From positions 124,001-188,000 of the forward strand of contig JANQPX010000002.1 in NCBI GenBank assembly GCA_028285265.1: a stretch of DNA of 64,000 nucleotides, written 5' to 3'. Below the pieces are notes generated by a model. That model did no database searches. It saw only the letters and a program-made list of their open reading frames with translations, and was not told the origin of the DNA. Numbering within the stretch: position 1 is the stretch's first letter; every line of letters begins with the position of its first letter. This document shows positions 38,144 to 46,798 of the stretch, piece after piece. The DNA comes from Geminicoccaceae bacterium. Its GTDB lineage: Bacteria > Pseudomonadota > Alphaproteobacteria > Geminicoccales > Geminicoccaceae. The position numbers and the translations under genes are program-made.

Positions 38144-39634
38144 TCAGATGCCGTCGAGAAGGCTCTGGATGCGCGCTTCGGCGTCGGCCGTCGCCTCTTC
38201 GACGGTCATCGTCTCGGTCATCACGTTCTGTAGCATTTCCGGAATGATGATGTTCATGATCTCGGTGCTTTCCGCCACGACAGGGAACGGAATGCCGCTT
38301 GGCAGCATCGAGGTCGACACATCGAGGAACTTGATGGTGTCGAGCCGCTCTTTCATCGCTGTGGTCTTGAAGCCGCGCGTATTCCCTGGATTGGAGCCCG
38401 TCCAGTGCAGCTTCGTGGACCATTCCGGACCGGTCATGAAGCAGATCAGTGCCAGCGCCGCATCCCGGTCCACATCTCCCTGAACGACGTCTGGATGCAT
38501 CAGGTGCACGTTGCCGCCACCGAACACCACGGCCCGCCGGGCGTCGCCGCGCGGGATCTTGCCGTAGCGCATGCTCTCGACGACCTTCATCGCCGCTTCC
38601 TTTTCACTACCTGTCGCAGCATTAGCACGGTCGAGCATGGCGCCGTATTCGCTTGGATGCGCGATCACCATCGCCAATTCGTTGGCGATGAACGGATCCT
38701 GGTTTTCGTTCTGTGTGTTGGTCAGGGCCGAAATGGGAACCGATTTATCCCGCACATACATGTCGTAGTAGTTCTGCACCGCTTTGCGGGCACCCGGTGT
38801 GTTGATCTGTATCGCCTCGAGCGTCGGCTCGGGATCGGCCTCATCCAATGCGCCTCCACCTTCGCCCCACATCATCGGCATGAAGCGGAAAGGCGTGTTG
38901 CCGGCGTTGACCCTTGCTACGAGCCCGTAGCCGTTCTTGCCCGTGTTGTCCTTGATCTGCTTCGAATAGGCGACGACGTCGTCCCAGGTCTCCGGTGCCT
39001 TCTCCGGATCCAGCCCGGCCTCTTCGAAGATGCTGGCGTTCCAGATGAAGGCCATGGTTTCGTTGTTGGTCGGAACCCCCCAGGTCTTGCCATTCAGGGT
39101 GACCGACTTCATGGCACCGGGCCAGAAATCGCTGGTGGCGTACCCAACGTCTTCCGGCTTCAACTCGGAGAGCTGCCCTTTTGAGGCGAACTCCGCCCCC
39201 CAGAGAATCGGAAGCCGCGCCACCGTAGGTGCCGCGTTGCCAAGTGCTGCCGTGCGCAGTTTGTTGAGCAGGTCGTTGTAATTGATGTTCTGCGCGTCGA
39301 GCTCGATGTTCGGATAGGTCTCGGCGAACGCGTCGAAGAAAGCCTTCTCCATATCGCGCTCGATCTGCGGATGGGCTTCGGTGGTGCCGTAGAACCAATA
39401 GGAGACCTTGCCCTCATGATCGAGTGGCGTGATCTGCGAGCATTCCTCGGCCGTGTTCGGATCCTCCGTGCCTGCAATGCTCATCACATAGTCGGGAGTC
39501 CATGTCTCGGGGTCGATCCCGGTCTTGCTCTCCTGAGCGAACACGGCTCCAGCAAGGAAAAGAGCGGTTGAGGCCAAGAGACCTCCCAGCACTGCCTGCG
39601 GAGGTCGCTTACAAAAAACGGATTTTGGACGCAT
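38144..39634 (-). CDS. Periplasmic sugar-binding protein of ABC importer (family 1)
   Basis: A 496-residue precursor with a signal peptide ending AGAVFAQ near residue 33. The mature protein is of the extracellular solute-binding family 1: VSYWFYGTTEAHPQIERDME, NIELDAQNINYNDLLNKLRT, WGVPTNNETMAFIWN and GGGNVHLMH. It delivers a sugar, sugar acid or oligosaccharide to the permeases encoded downstream. The ATG follows a near-perfect GGGGAGGAAATA. As first gene of the operon it is usually expressed in excess. The ligand probably matches the substrate of the two enolase-superfamily enzymes at the operon end. Confidence 0.92.
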   Translation of the reverse strand: MRPKSVFCKRPPQAVLGGLLASTALFLAGAVFAQESKTGIDPETWTPDYVMSIAGTEDPNTAEECSQITPLDHEGKVSYWFYGTTEAHPQIERDMEKAFFDAFAETYPNIELDAQNINYNDLLNKLRTAALGNAAPTVARLPILWGAEFASKGQLSELKPEDVGYATSDFWPGAMKSVTLNGKTWGVPTNNETMAFIWNASIFEEAGLDPEKAPETWDDVVAYSKQIKDNTGKNGYGLVARVNAGNTPFRFMPMMWGEGGGALDEADPEPTLEAIQINTPGARKAVQNYYDMYVRDKSVPISALTNTQNENQDPFIANELAMVIAHPSEYGAMLDRANAATGSEKEAAMKVVESMRYGKIPRGDARRAVVFGGGNVHLMHPDVVQGDVDRDAALALICFMTGPEWSTKLHWTGSNPGNTRGFKTTAMKERLDTIKFLDVSTSMLPSGIPFPVVAESTEIMNIIIPEMLQNVMTETMTVEEATADAEARIQSLLDGI

Positions 39635-40131
39635 TATTTCCTCCCCGATTAAGAGTGATTTGTGCTTTTGGATATCGTCTTTTGTTATTCTGAATATCAT
39701 CTTTTGCGTACACATTGGTGTCAAGCTAGAGACATAAGCGAAACCGTTGGCAAGGGCACCGCAAGCGGCCAGCCAGCGTCGAGGTTCGTAAGCTGAGCAG
39801 CAGAAGGAAAGTGTTGTACGGCAGGACCACCAACAGAATACATTGCCTACAAGTGCAAGTACGTCGTGGCTACTCGATGGCAATCTCATAAGCTCGCCTA
39901 CCCTGATCTCGGTGCTCCCTCTCCCTGAAATCTCGGGGGATAGCACCTGCACAAGCCAATTCCCTGCCAGAGTGTTGTGTCCGAAAGGGCAAGACGAATG
40001 TGCTTTAGCGACAAGAAAGCTGGCAAACCAGCCATTCACCGAAGGGCGGTAGCATTCCAATCCATAGAGTTCTTCTGGACGATGCAGCACAAGTTTTTGA
40101 CTGGGCAGGTGATCAGCAGCTCGCTTTCGGA
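39635..40131. other. Intergenic promoter region of the sugar operon
   Basis: Apart from the direct repeat next to the operon start, nothing was recognised. An open frame that runs back from the binding-protein gene through this region lacks a start signal and family similarity. Confidence 0.4.
39672..39706. promoter_or_regulatory. Direct repeat upstream of the sugar operon, putative operator
   Basis: ATATCGTCTTTTG (39672-39684) and ATATCATCTTTTG (39694-39706) are spaced 22 bp start to start (two helical turns) and lie 38 bp before the binding-protein ATG. Position and spacing suggest a regulator site; no matching regulator gene is in the window. Confidence 0.5.
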
Positions 40132-40872
40132 TCAAGCGCGCACCAAATGACCGCCATCGATGTCGAGCACCGTACCTGTCAGGTAATGATTGGTCATGGC
40201 GAAGATGACCGTTTGCGCAATATCCTCCGGTTGCCCAATTCGGCCTACTGGGAGAGTCCCGCCAACTTGGGCATACATGCCTTCTCTGGCATCGTCAGGC
40301 ATGCCGGCATAAGCCTCCGTCGCGACCAGACCCGGGCTTATGCAGTTCACCCGTGCTTTGCTACCCAGTTCCAGCGCCAGAGCTTTCGTCAGGGTCTCCA
40401 CGGCCGAGTTTACGGCCGCGAGGCCAGTTGTACCCACCGATGGGCGGCGGCTCAGGACACCTGAGAAGAACGTGATGGAACCACCATTCGTCAATTTGGG
40501 CAGGACTTCTCGCGCGGTCACGTATGGTCCAACAAACTTGGCCTCAAACATTGTGCGCAGGTCTTCTGTAGGTAGATCGACAAATGCGCCACGTGCGACG
40601 CCTGACGCCGAAATGACCAAATGATCAACAGCGCGAAGTCCAATCGCCCAAGTTTTGACAGCTGCTTCATCCGTCGTATCGAGCTGCGTGATGGTCAAAG
40701 CGCCACCGATCTCATTGGCTGCGGCCTTAAGCTTGGCGTCGCTTCTGCTGGCGATGGTGACTTCTGCACCGAGGCCGGTCGCCAGTTTTGCCGTGGCCTT
40801 TCCCATGCCGCTGCTGCCGCCGACGATGACCACCTGTTTGCCGTGTAGGGCAGCTTCAAGAAATTTGATCAT
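40132..40872 (-). CDS. SDR-family protein lacking the usual catalytic Tyr and Lys
   Basis: A 246-residue Rossmann-fold SDR with the cofactor motif GGSSGMG (18-24), D65 after the fourth strand, and ISASG (88-92) in place of NNAG. The active-site YxxxK is replaced: aligning GLAAVNSAVETLTKALALEL with the common YxxxK helix puts L151 and N155 at the two positions. A distinct subfamily of SDRs with this change exists, so it may bind cofactor but use another mechanism. ISPGLVATEAYAG and LTGTVLDIDGGHLV are conserved C-terminal blocks. It is divergent from a LysR gene with a shared operator. Confidence 0.82.
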   Translation of the reverse strand: MIKFLEAALHGKQVVIVGGSSGMGKATAKLATGLGAEVTIASRSDAKLKAAANEIGGALTITQLDTTDEAAVKTWAIGLRAVDHLVISASGVARGAFVDLPTEDLRTMFEAKFVGPYVTAREVLPKLTNGGSITFFSGVLSRRPSVGTTGLAAVNSAVETLTKALALELGSKARVNCISPGLVATEAYAGMPDDAREGMYAQVGGTLPVGRIGQPEDIAQTVIFAMTNHYLTGTVLDIDGGHLVRA

Positions 40873-40993
40873 TCATGTGCGCTCCGCTGTTTTGTGTCGA
40901 TTTGCGATATCCTGCACCGTCTCGGCGCGTCGTGGGTGGCTTGGGACTTTGAACAACAGATTAGACCCAGCAATTTAATCATTGAAATGGATT

Positions 40994-41014
40994 TTCAAAA
41001 TTCGATAAATTGAA
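40994..41014. promoter_or_regulatory. LysR box, TTCAA-N11-TTGAA
   Basis: A perfect inverted repeat with the T-N11-A spacing typical of LysR-type sites, ending one base before the ATG of the LysR gene; an extra TTGAA half-site is at 40982-40986. It sits in the 142-bp divergent region with the SDR gene. Confidence 0.65.
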
Positions 41015-41929
41015 ATGATGAATGTAAAGACCCTCGATCTGAACCTGCTGAAGGCGTTTGATGCGTTGTTTAGGGAACGCCATGTCGGCCGCGCCGGCGC
41101 CCGGATAGGTTTGGCGCAACCATCGATGAGCAACGCGCTCAACAGGCTACGTGCACAGTTCGACGACCCCTTGTTCACAAGGGGCCCCGATGGAATGGCG
41201 CCCTCCCAACGCGCCCAAGAACTCGCGCCGCAAGTCTCCAAAGCGTTGGCAATCGTGATCGAGATGCTTGAACCACCTCAATTTGATCCGACACAAGCCG
41301 AAGATCAGGTCACCCTTGCGGTCTCTGACCTTGCGGTTCTAAGGCTGGCGCCCTTGCTGCTTGCGTTCTCGGCTGAGTTCGCACCTAAGCTGAGTTTCAG
41401 TTTTCTGCCGTTAGACAAAAGGGAACTGGTAGCAAACCTGGATTCCGAGGCCGTGATGCTGGCCATTGGCACATTCGGCACCCTGCCTGCCCGATTCCAT
41501 CGCAAGGTGGTCATGCCGGACAGCTTTGTCTGCATTGCACGCAGTGATCACCCCGAGATCGATGATACCCTGACATTGGATGCATTCGTTCACTCTGGAC
41601 ACGCCTTGATGACCCTCAACAAGGACGACACTGGCGCGGTCGATCGTGCTCTCAAGCGAATAGGAATGTCGCGGCGTGTCGTCATGACATGTGCACAGTT
41701 TACCTTGATGCCCGATGTCGTTGCGAATTCTGACCTCATCGCGACGGTCCCCAAATCGCTCGCGCCAATCGCAAAACGTGCCGGATGCAAGATTTTAATG
41801 CCACCATTGGATTTACCGAGCTGGGAAAGTGAAATGGTCTGGACGCAAAAGACAGCGAACTCTCCTTTGGGTCGGTTTATTTTAGACGCAATTCGGAAAA
41901 TCGAATGGCAGGAGACGGCGCCCATGTGA
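41015..41929 (+). CDS. LysR-family regulator, NodD-like subgroup
   Basis: A 304-residue LysR protein. The N-terminus LDLNLLKAFDALFRERHVGRAG ... AQPSMSNALNRLRAQFDDPL (helix-turn-helix, about 8-53) and the following LFTRGPDGMAPSQRA are typical of the NodD/PcpR-like branch, which often senses aromatic or flavonoid-like compounds. The effector domain covers about 95-295. The operator abuts the start codon, so occupancy would block its own expression, and the divergent SDR gene is the probable target. Confidence 0.88.
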   Translation: MMNVKTLDLNLLKAFDALFRERHVGRAGARIGLAQPSMSNALNRLRAQFDDPLFTRGPDGMAPSQRAQELAPQVSKALAIVIEMLEPPQFDPTQAEDQVTLAVSDLAVLRLAPLLLAFSAEFAPKLSFSFLPLDKRELVANLDSEAVMLAIGTFGTLPARFHRKVVMPDSFVCIARSDHPEIDDTLTLDAFVHSGHALMTLNKDDTGAVDRALKRIGMSRRVVMTCAQFTLMPDVVANSDLIATVPKSLAPIAKRAGCKILMPPLDLPSWESEMVWTQKTANSPLGRFILDAIRKIEWQETAPM

Positions 41930-42598
41930 TCTGCTCCTACATTCTGCTTCGAGCTGTCATTCGCCGTATCGCCGCATCAGACTCTTTCCGGCCGCGTTCT
42001 GAGTCGCGAATGGGTCTTGGCTGTGCGAAAAGAAAATATCGGAAAAGCCGAATAGAAACTCATTCTACAGGTGGGCGAATCGTCCCCGGACTTCAGATAG
42101 AATGGGGCTCAAATGGTTAAATTCGGCAGCTGATTGAGCCTCTTGCTGTCCAGCTATAGAAAATTATTCTAGTTGAAATCTGAAAAACGGTCTTTTGACA
42201 CGGCCAGGGGCAATTCCGGCATCTAGCTCTCCCGGCCAACCGTCGGCTATGCGCCACCAAGCTGCCGCTACGCCAGAAAATCATTCAGAATGGCTGCTTT
42301 GGGGCGCATTTCTGCCTGAAGCCGCATGACCAGGAAGTGCCATAACCCGCCTTTCCGAACTTATTCCTACACATTGATAATCTATCCGAACAATATGCTA
42401 TCGATACTGACATATCGAACCTCGCCAAGCGAGCCAAGCTCAACTCTTTGTTGAAAAAAGGCCGTTACTCCATCGCCCAATCGAGACCTGCGCATGCTGC
42501 GCATTTTCTGACTAAAACAACACCTCACAGCCCTTGGGGTCTGGCCACTGTTGTCATAGGACATACGTCGGAGCCGATCCGTTCAATCCGATATGCCA
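41930..42598. other. Intergenic region with a long dispersed repeat
   Basis: The repeat at 42205-42360 is described separately. Short frames elsewhere have no support. The region separates the LysR gene from the 3' end of the STAND gene (convergent). Confidence 0.45.
42205..42360 (+). repeat. Dispersed intergenic repeat, most complete copy
   Basis: Left arm TTCCGGCATCTAGCTCTCCC ... GCCACCAAGCTGCCGCTACG, then AATGGCTGCTTTGGGGCGCA with core GCGCATTTCTGCCTGAAGCC and GGAAGTGCCATAACCCGCC. The right end CCATAAC...CGCCTTTCCGAACTT links this family to the GTCATAAT...TTTGCGAACTTTGA modules at 29360, 30361 and 59400. Confidence 0.75.
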
Positions 42599-44728
42599 CT
42601 ACAGGGCACGCAAACTTCGGTTTCCTATTGCCGCAAAAGCCTCACGCAGTGCGCGTACTGTTACAACGAGCAGCGAAATGGAGAGCGGCAATCCTATGAC
42701 TAATTCACCAACGGCGTCCGCTTGCTCCCAATTGATGCAGTCGGTGATCAAAAAACTGAACCATTGTTGCGGAATCCATCCCGGCAGTGAGCCTGCTGAA
42801 ATAAAATAGCATCTTGCAGTCAATAAATTAATAGTGAATAACAAGATAGTTGAAACTGAAAGTATTATCCCCAAAAGAATCTTCGCCAACAAAGAAAATG
42901 CCGTTCTCTTCTCTGGCGAGTTTTTTAGCGATTTAAGACTTCTGCTGTTGCGATAGCCAGTCATTTGATAAATGGCCCAGCGAATAAGCCTCATACCTGT
43001 TACAAATGCTGCAGCTGAAGCAACGAAATAAACGATTGTATCAACACCAAATCCAAAAAAATTCAGATTCTCCACGTATTCAGCTAAATCCACTTGTTTT
43101 GCGAGCTCAAACATATCGTAATATTTGGACGCAAGAATAATAAAAATAAGAACTCCCAACGTAAGCAATCCCATCATGGTGATGGTAATTCCAAATATCA
43201 AGATAAATAACCCTATAAGAAAATCGAGTTGGCTAGGTGGTTTGTATACGATATCTATTCTATCGTTTCTATCAAATTGGCGATATCGTAACACAGATCG
43301 ACCGCCAATTTTAATTAAGCTTATAGGTATTATTGCAAATAACAGCATAAAAACAATTAAAATACTAAAACCTAATACTTCCTCACTTGAAGGAAATTTG
43401 TTTTTATAGATTTCAATCAAAGCAACAGCTGATCCTATCGCTAAAAATATCAGAAATACAGAAGAAAGTACGCCGAGAATTATTCCAGACCATCCGAGCA
43501 AAAAGTTCTTTTTTCTCTTCGTAGATAGAATGGGCTCAATAAGCGCGTCATGACTGAGCTCATAGTATGTGCTATCCGATCGATTGTCGGAGCGCAGCAA
43601 TCGGCTGCCGACGAGATTAGCGAGTTCTTCTTTCGTCATACTGAGCTGACGGCGGATTTCATTTTCCTCCAAGCTTAAACGCCGTCCTTCCGGACTAATC
43701 AAATAATCTTCACACAAGCGGCGGCACGCTCGACGTTGGCCACTGCCCGGTAAAGTGCTTATAGTATCGTGATAAAAGTCTTTGAGTGTTGCTGCGAGCG
43801 CGACTTCTCCTCCAATTTCCTCCATTGATACTGGTAGGCTGGAATTCGATGACTGCTGTTGAGCAGCCGCAATCTGCTCGATCCGCCTGCAAATCAACTG
43901 TAGATGAAATGGCTCAATGTACGCCTTAGTGTCAGACACTGCATTTGTTCTTCGTTGCGATAGATAGTCCAATATTGAGTTGACCGCGTCGTCCTCCAGA
44001 GAGAAGGGCTTGGTTTCAAGACCGATGTCATCAACCCCTAGTGGACCAACAATTGCCTGCTGCGCGGCCTGAAAATCAAGTGGAACCAAGCGGTAGCGAA
44101 CGTCGAGGATTTGTGGAATGTGGTCGGCTCCCTCCTCAAGAAGCCCCAAAAAATCTTCCCTCAGAGATAGCACTACATGAACCGCCGGCGGGCGTACGCT
44201 CAGGTCTTCTGCTGATGATGAAGCAAGCCATGGAGGACGGACGCCTCGGATTAGGTGACTCAACTGATCAAGGAAATGTGTTCTCATCTCTGTGCTTTGT
44301 AGCGTAAACAGTTCCTCGAACTGATCGAGAATTAAAATCGGCGTCATCAGAAAATCATCACGCCAAAACTCGGCTGTTTTAAAGAAGCTCCATAAAGAAT
44401 CAACTAGTCCAGGCGAGTACTCGATCTGTTGTCGTTTTGCCTCTGTAGCCACATCTTCTATAGTTGATTGGAGTACTTCCGTTTGTACATCGTTGACACG
44501 CACAAAAAGTGGCAAGTGATGTTCCGCTCGAAGTCGCGGTGCTACGCCAGCTTTCAACAGCGACGTTTTGCCAAGGCCGGATCTCCCATAGACTACGACC
44601 AAACGATTCGTCAGAATCTTGTCAGTGAGACCCTTTGAAGCGTCGTCTCGTCCGAAGAAGACCTTTTGTGAAAGGTCGTCGTCTGCAAATGGCTGTGCTC
44701 CGGGAAAGCGGCTTCGATGATCGGTCAT
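42599..44728 (-). CDS. STAND ATPase (nSTAND1-like) with multi-pass membrane C-terminus
   Basis: A 709-residue protein. Residues 1-400 form a signal-transduction STAND ATPase: entry motif VFFGRDD (23-29), Walker A GRSGLGKT (48-55), Walker B ILILDQFEELF (131-141, D135), an arginine in LSLRED (188-192) and the winged-helix ending LSHDALIEPI (391-400). Residues 401-709 hold about six hydrophobic helices (409-439, 451-473, 501-534, 562-582, 611-636, 674-692) instead of the usual TPR or WD40 sensor repeats. The membrane part is AT-rich. It starts 15 bp after the SIR2-TIR gene and is probably its activator or sensor in an antiviral module. ATP-driven oligomerisation is inferred from the family. Confidence 0.85.
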   Translation of the reverse strand: MTDHRSRFPGAQPFADDDLSQKVFFGRDDASKGLTDKILTNRLVVVYGRSGLGKTSLLKAGVAPRLRAEHHLPLFVRVNDVQTEVLQSTIEDVATEAKRQQIEYSPGLVDSLWSFFKTAEFWRDDFLMTPILILDQFEELFTLQSTEMRTHFLDQLSHLIRGVRPPWLASSSAEDLSVRPPAVHVVLSLREDFLGLLEEGADHIPQILDVRYRLVPLDFQAAQQAIVGPLGVDDIGLETKPFSLEDDAVNSILDYLSQRRTNAVSDTKAYIEPFHLQLICRRIEQIAAAQQQSSNSSLPVSMEEIGGEVALAATLKDFYHDTISTLPGSGQRRACRRLCEDYLISPEGRRLSLEENEIRRQLSMTKEELANLVGSRLLRSDNRSDSTYYELSHDALIEPILSTKRKKNFLLGWSGIILGVLSSVFLIFLAIGSAVALIEIYKNKFPSSEEVLGFSILIVFMLLFAIIPISLIKIGGRSVLRYRQFDRNDRIDIVYKPPSQLDFLIGLFILIFGITITMMGLLTLGVLIFIILASKYYDMFELAKQVDLAEYVENLNFFGFGVDTIVYFVASAAAFVTGMRLIRWAIYQMTGYRNSRSLKSLKNSPEKRTAFSLLAKILLGIILSVSTILLFTINLLTARCYFISAGSLPGWIPQQWFSFLITDCINWEQADAVGELVIGLPLSISLLVVTVRALREAFAAIGNRSLRAL

Positions 44729-44743
44729 GGCTGGTCACCATCT

Positions 44744-46081
44744 TTATCTTTGTCTGCGCTGAAAGTCGCGACGCATTGAAGAGATCACTTTGGCCATGTC
44801 GTCATCGAAATGATCGAGCCTCAGCTGCATTTCGTGGAACTCACCTAGTTCAGCGATGCGATGTTCATCTTGAATCTCCTCTGTACGAAGTGGAATAAGA
44901 AATGGCCCACGAATCTGAAGAGAACGCTGTCGAGCAATCATGATTTCTCTATTGACGTAGCTGTCCGTCTTCCTACAAAGCGCTGACGTATAAAGTACAA
45001 GCGCAAAATCTGCGGCGTCGAGTTCATCGCTTATGCGGTCGTTCCACAAATCTCCGCCACTTAACGACTCCTTATCTAGCCAGGGATTGAAGTCGGCCTT
45101 CTGTAGTGTGTCGAAGACTCTAGCCGCGAGGCTGTTATCCTCACGAGCATAGCTGATAAAGACACGCGGACACGGCCCGAGGGGAGCACTTCTCTCAAGC
45201 ACACCACCTTCGGCCTCAATACGTCGGTCCAACTCGGTCAGAAACGCACCAATCTCAGCGTCTTCGATTTCAATGCGAGTTCCTCGTTCATAGAATAGAA
45301 TGGTTTGCTGGCGATCAGACTCTGACAAGCCGCGAAGAGGTTCGGTTGCTACCGAACTGCTTGTGCGATGCAACTCAAGACTACGAACGAGTACCTTTAG
45401 TAGTACTCTCAGATACCAATGTTTGATTCCGAACCCAACAAAGAGGAGATTCTGTCCTCCACGCTTAAGCGCACGAAGGAGACTGTTGGGTAGAGGTGGT
45501 CGCTCGGAAACGATTGCGACTAAGAAGTCCAACAAGTCATTTTCGCTTAAAACTAGAGATCCTGGTTCATTGGCGTCGCCAAAAACATGATACACTAAGG
45601 GATTATCGGGCGAATTTGGCAGTATAAACTCAGGATTGTCGCGCTTATCTCCACGCAGATGGTAGCGTTGAACGATGGGTTCTTTTCCATGGTCTACAAG
45701 CGCACGAACTAGCAGATCATCCTGGCAAGTCGTCAAAATCAGGCCAAAGGGAAGCGATGCAATGCGGGCGTGCACACTTGATGGAGTGTAATGTGTCGAG
45801 CGATATAGTCGTTGTGTAAGTGCCCGAAGCGCGTTCGGGCCGAAGCCTTCGGCATCTTCATACTGCTGGGCGACCGCCGCCAAAGTCTTACCCGCCACTT
45901 GATGACCGTCATCTTCAAGCTCAGAAGTGAGCTCGGCTGTCAAAACTTCCGCCAGATTTTCGTTTTCCTGATCGGCGGACGTTGTTGTCAAAAACGCTAC
46001 GGGAATTTCCGGCCCAAGAATAAGAACGCTTTGTCCGTGTCGAATACTGGCTATGAGGCTGATCCAATGCCGTTCTTTCAT
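44744..46081 (-). CDS. SIR2-like/TIR fusion protein, putative NAD-consuming defence effector
   Basis: A 445-residue two-domain protein. Residues about 10-275 resemble the SIR2-like domain of defence NADases: SVLILGPEIPVA for the nucleotide loop, ILTTCQDDLL (115-124) at the TTNYD position, VYHVFG (163-168, H165 as candidate base), SLVLSENDLLDFL and LLFVGFGIKHWYLRVLL. Residues 304-435 are a TIR domain: PRVFISYAREDN, NPWLDKESLSGGDLWNDRIS, ADFALVLYTSALCRKTDSYV, with E379 in NREIMIARQ at the catalytic-glutamate position. TIR and SIR2 domains cleave NAD to stop phage spread. The Asn expected in the SIR2 motif is replaced by Cys, so the TIR part may be the active one. It forms an operon with the STAND gene. 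Confidence 0.85.
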   Translation of the reverse strand: MKERHWISLIASIRHGQSVLILGPEIPVAFLTTTSADQENENLAEVLTAELTSELEDDGHQVAGKTLAAVAQQYEDAEGFGPNALRALTQRLYRSTHYTPSSVHARIASLPFGLILTTCQDDLLVRALVDHGKEPIVQRYHLRGDKRDNPEFILPNSPDNPLVYHVFGDANEPGSLVLSENDLLDFLVAIVSERPPLPNSLLRALKRGGQNLLFVGFGIKHWYLRVLLKVLVRSLELHRTSSSVATEPLRGLSESDRQQTILFYERGTRIEIEDAEIGAFLTELDRRIEAEGGVLERSAPLGPCPRVFISYAREDNSLAARVFDTLQKADFNPWLDKESLSGGDLWNDRISDELDAADFALVLYTSALCRKTDSYVNREIMIARQRSLQIRGPFLIPLRTEEIQDEHRIAELGEFHEMQLRLDHFDDDMAKVISSMRRDFQRRQR

Positions 46082-46798
46082 TCATGTCGACCCATTTTGC
46101 TAATCGACCTGCCCATCCTGGCCAATTACTTTTTCATTAAACACACCAACAGCTGTCGAAGCGAAGAATGGTTTCCTGATGAGTTGTGCCAATTAGCTCA
46201 CGCATCAATATGACTTCAACGTTAATAGAATGTCTCCAGTCACTACTCCGTTGATATCTTGACTTGCCCTTTTGAGATTATCCAAAATTCATTCATAGAG
46301 TTCGGCGGCTTCTAACAATCGGTGAGGAAATCAGAATGAACTGATGGAAGCTGTGCTCTGGCACACCGAAGTCAGCACAACGGGCCAGGTTGTTATCGCG
46401 ATATAAGTTCCACATTACAGTCTCCGAGATCTGGGACCATCCACCTCTCACTTTTATAGAATCAAAACGTCGAAAATGCACGAGATAGCTAGAAATCCCA
46501 CACAACCCGCTCTTGTGTTTGGGAATTTTTACCTTACTCGTTCCTCAATCGGCCTATTTACGGTCTCCTGTGGGTCAAGATCTGCCCCTAACGCAGCCTG
46601 CGCAATGTCCGCTGTCGGCCCGAGAGCTGCCTCTTTGGCGGGCCCAGCCCCCGAAGTGTCCGCTCTCGAGCGCATTTCTGCAAGAAGCCTCATGACTAGG
46701 GAGTACCAACTTCTGCCTCAAGACCTGCGCGCGTTAGAGTCAGAAATGTGGGCGAAGCGGTCATCGTAGATTTTACCCCAATGACCGCTTCAGCATGA
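46082..46798. other. Intergenic region upstream of the SIR2-TIR/STAND operon
   Basis: AT-rich near the SIR2-TIR start, where its promoter should lie. A dispersed-repeat core is at 46670-46708 (GCGCATTTCTGCAAGAAGCC ... GGAGTACCA), with further repeat-like sequence from 46590. The adjoining gene at 46799 is transcribed in the same direction and ends there. No gene recognised. Confidence 0.45.
46590..46708 (+). repeat. Dispersed intergenic repeat copy
   Basis: TGCGCAATGTCCGCTGTCGG arm and core GCGCATTTCTGCAAGAAGCC followed by CTCATGACTAGGGAGTACCA, very similar to the core at 42303-42342. Confidence 0.65.
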
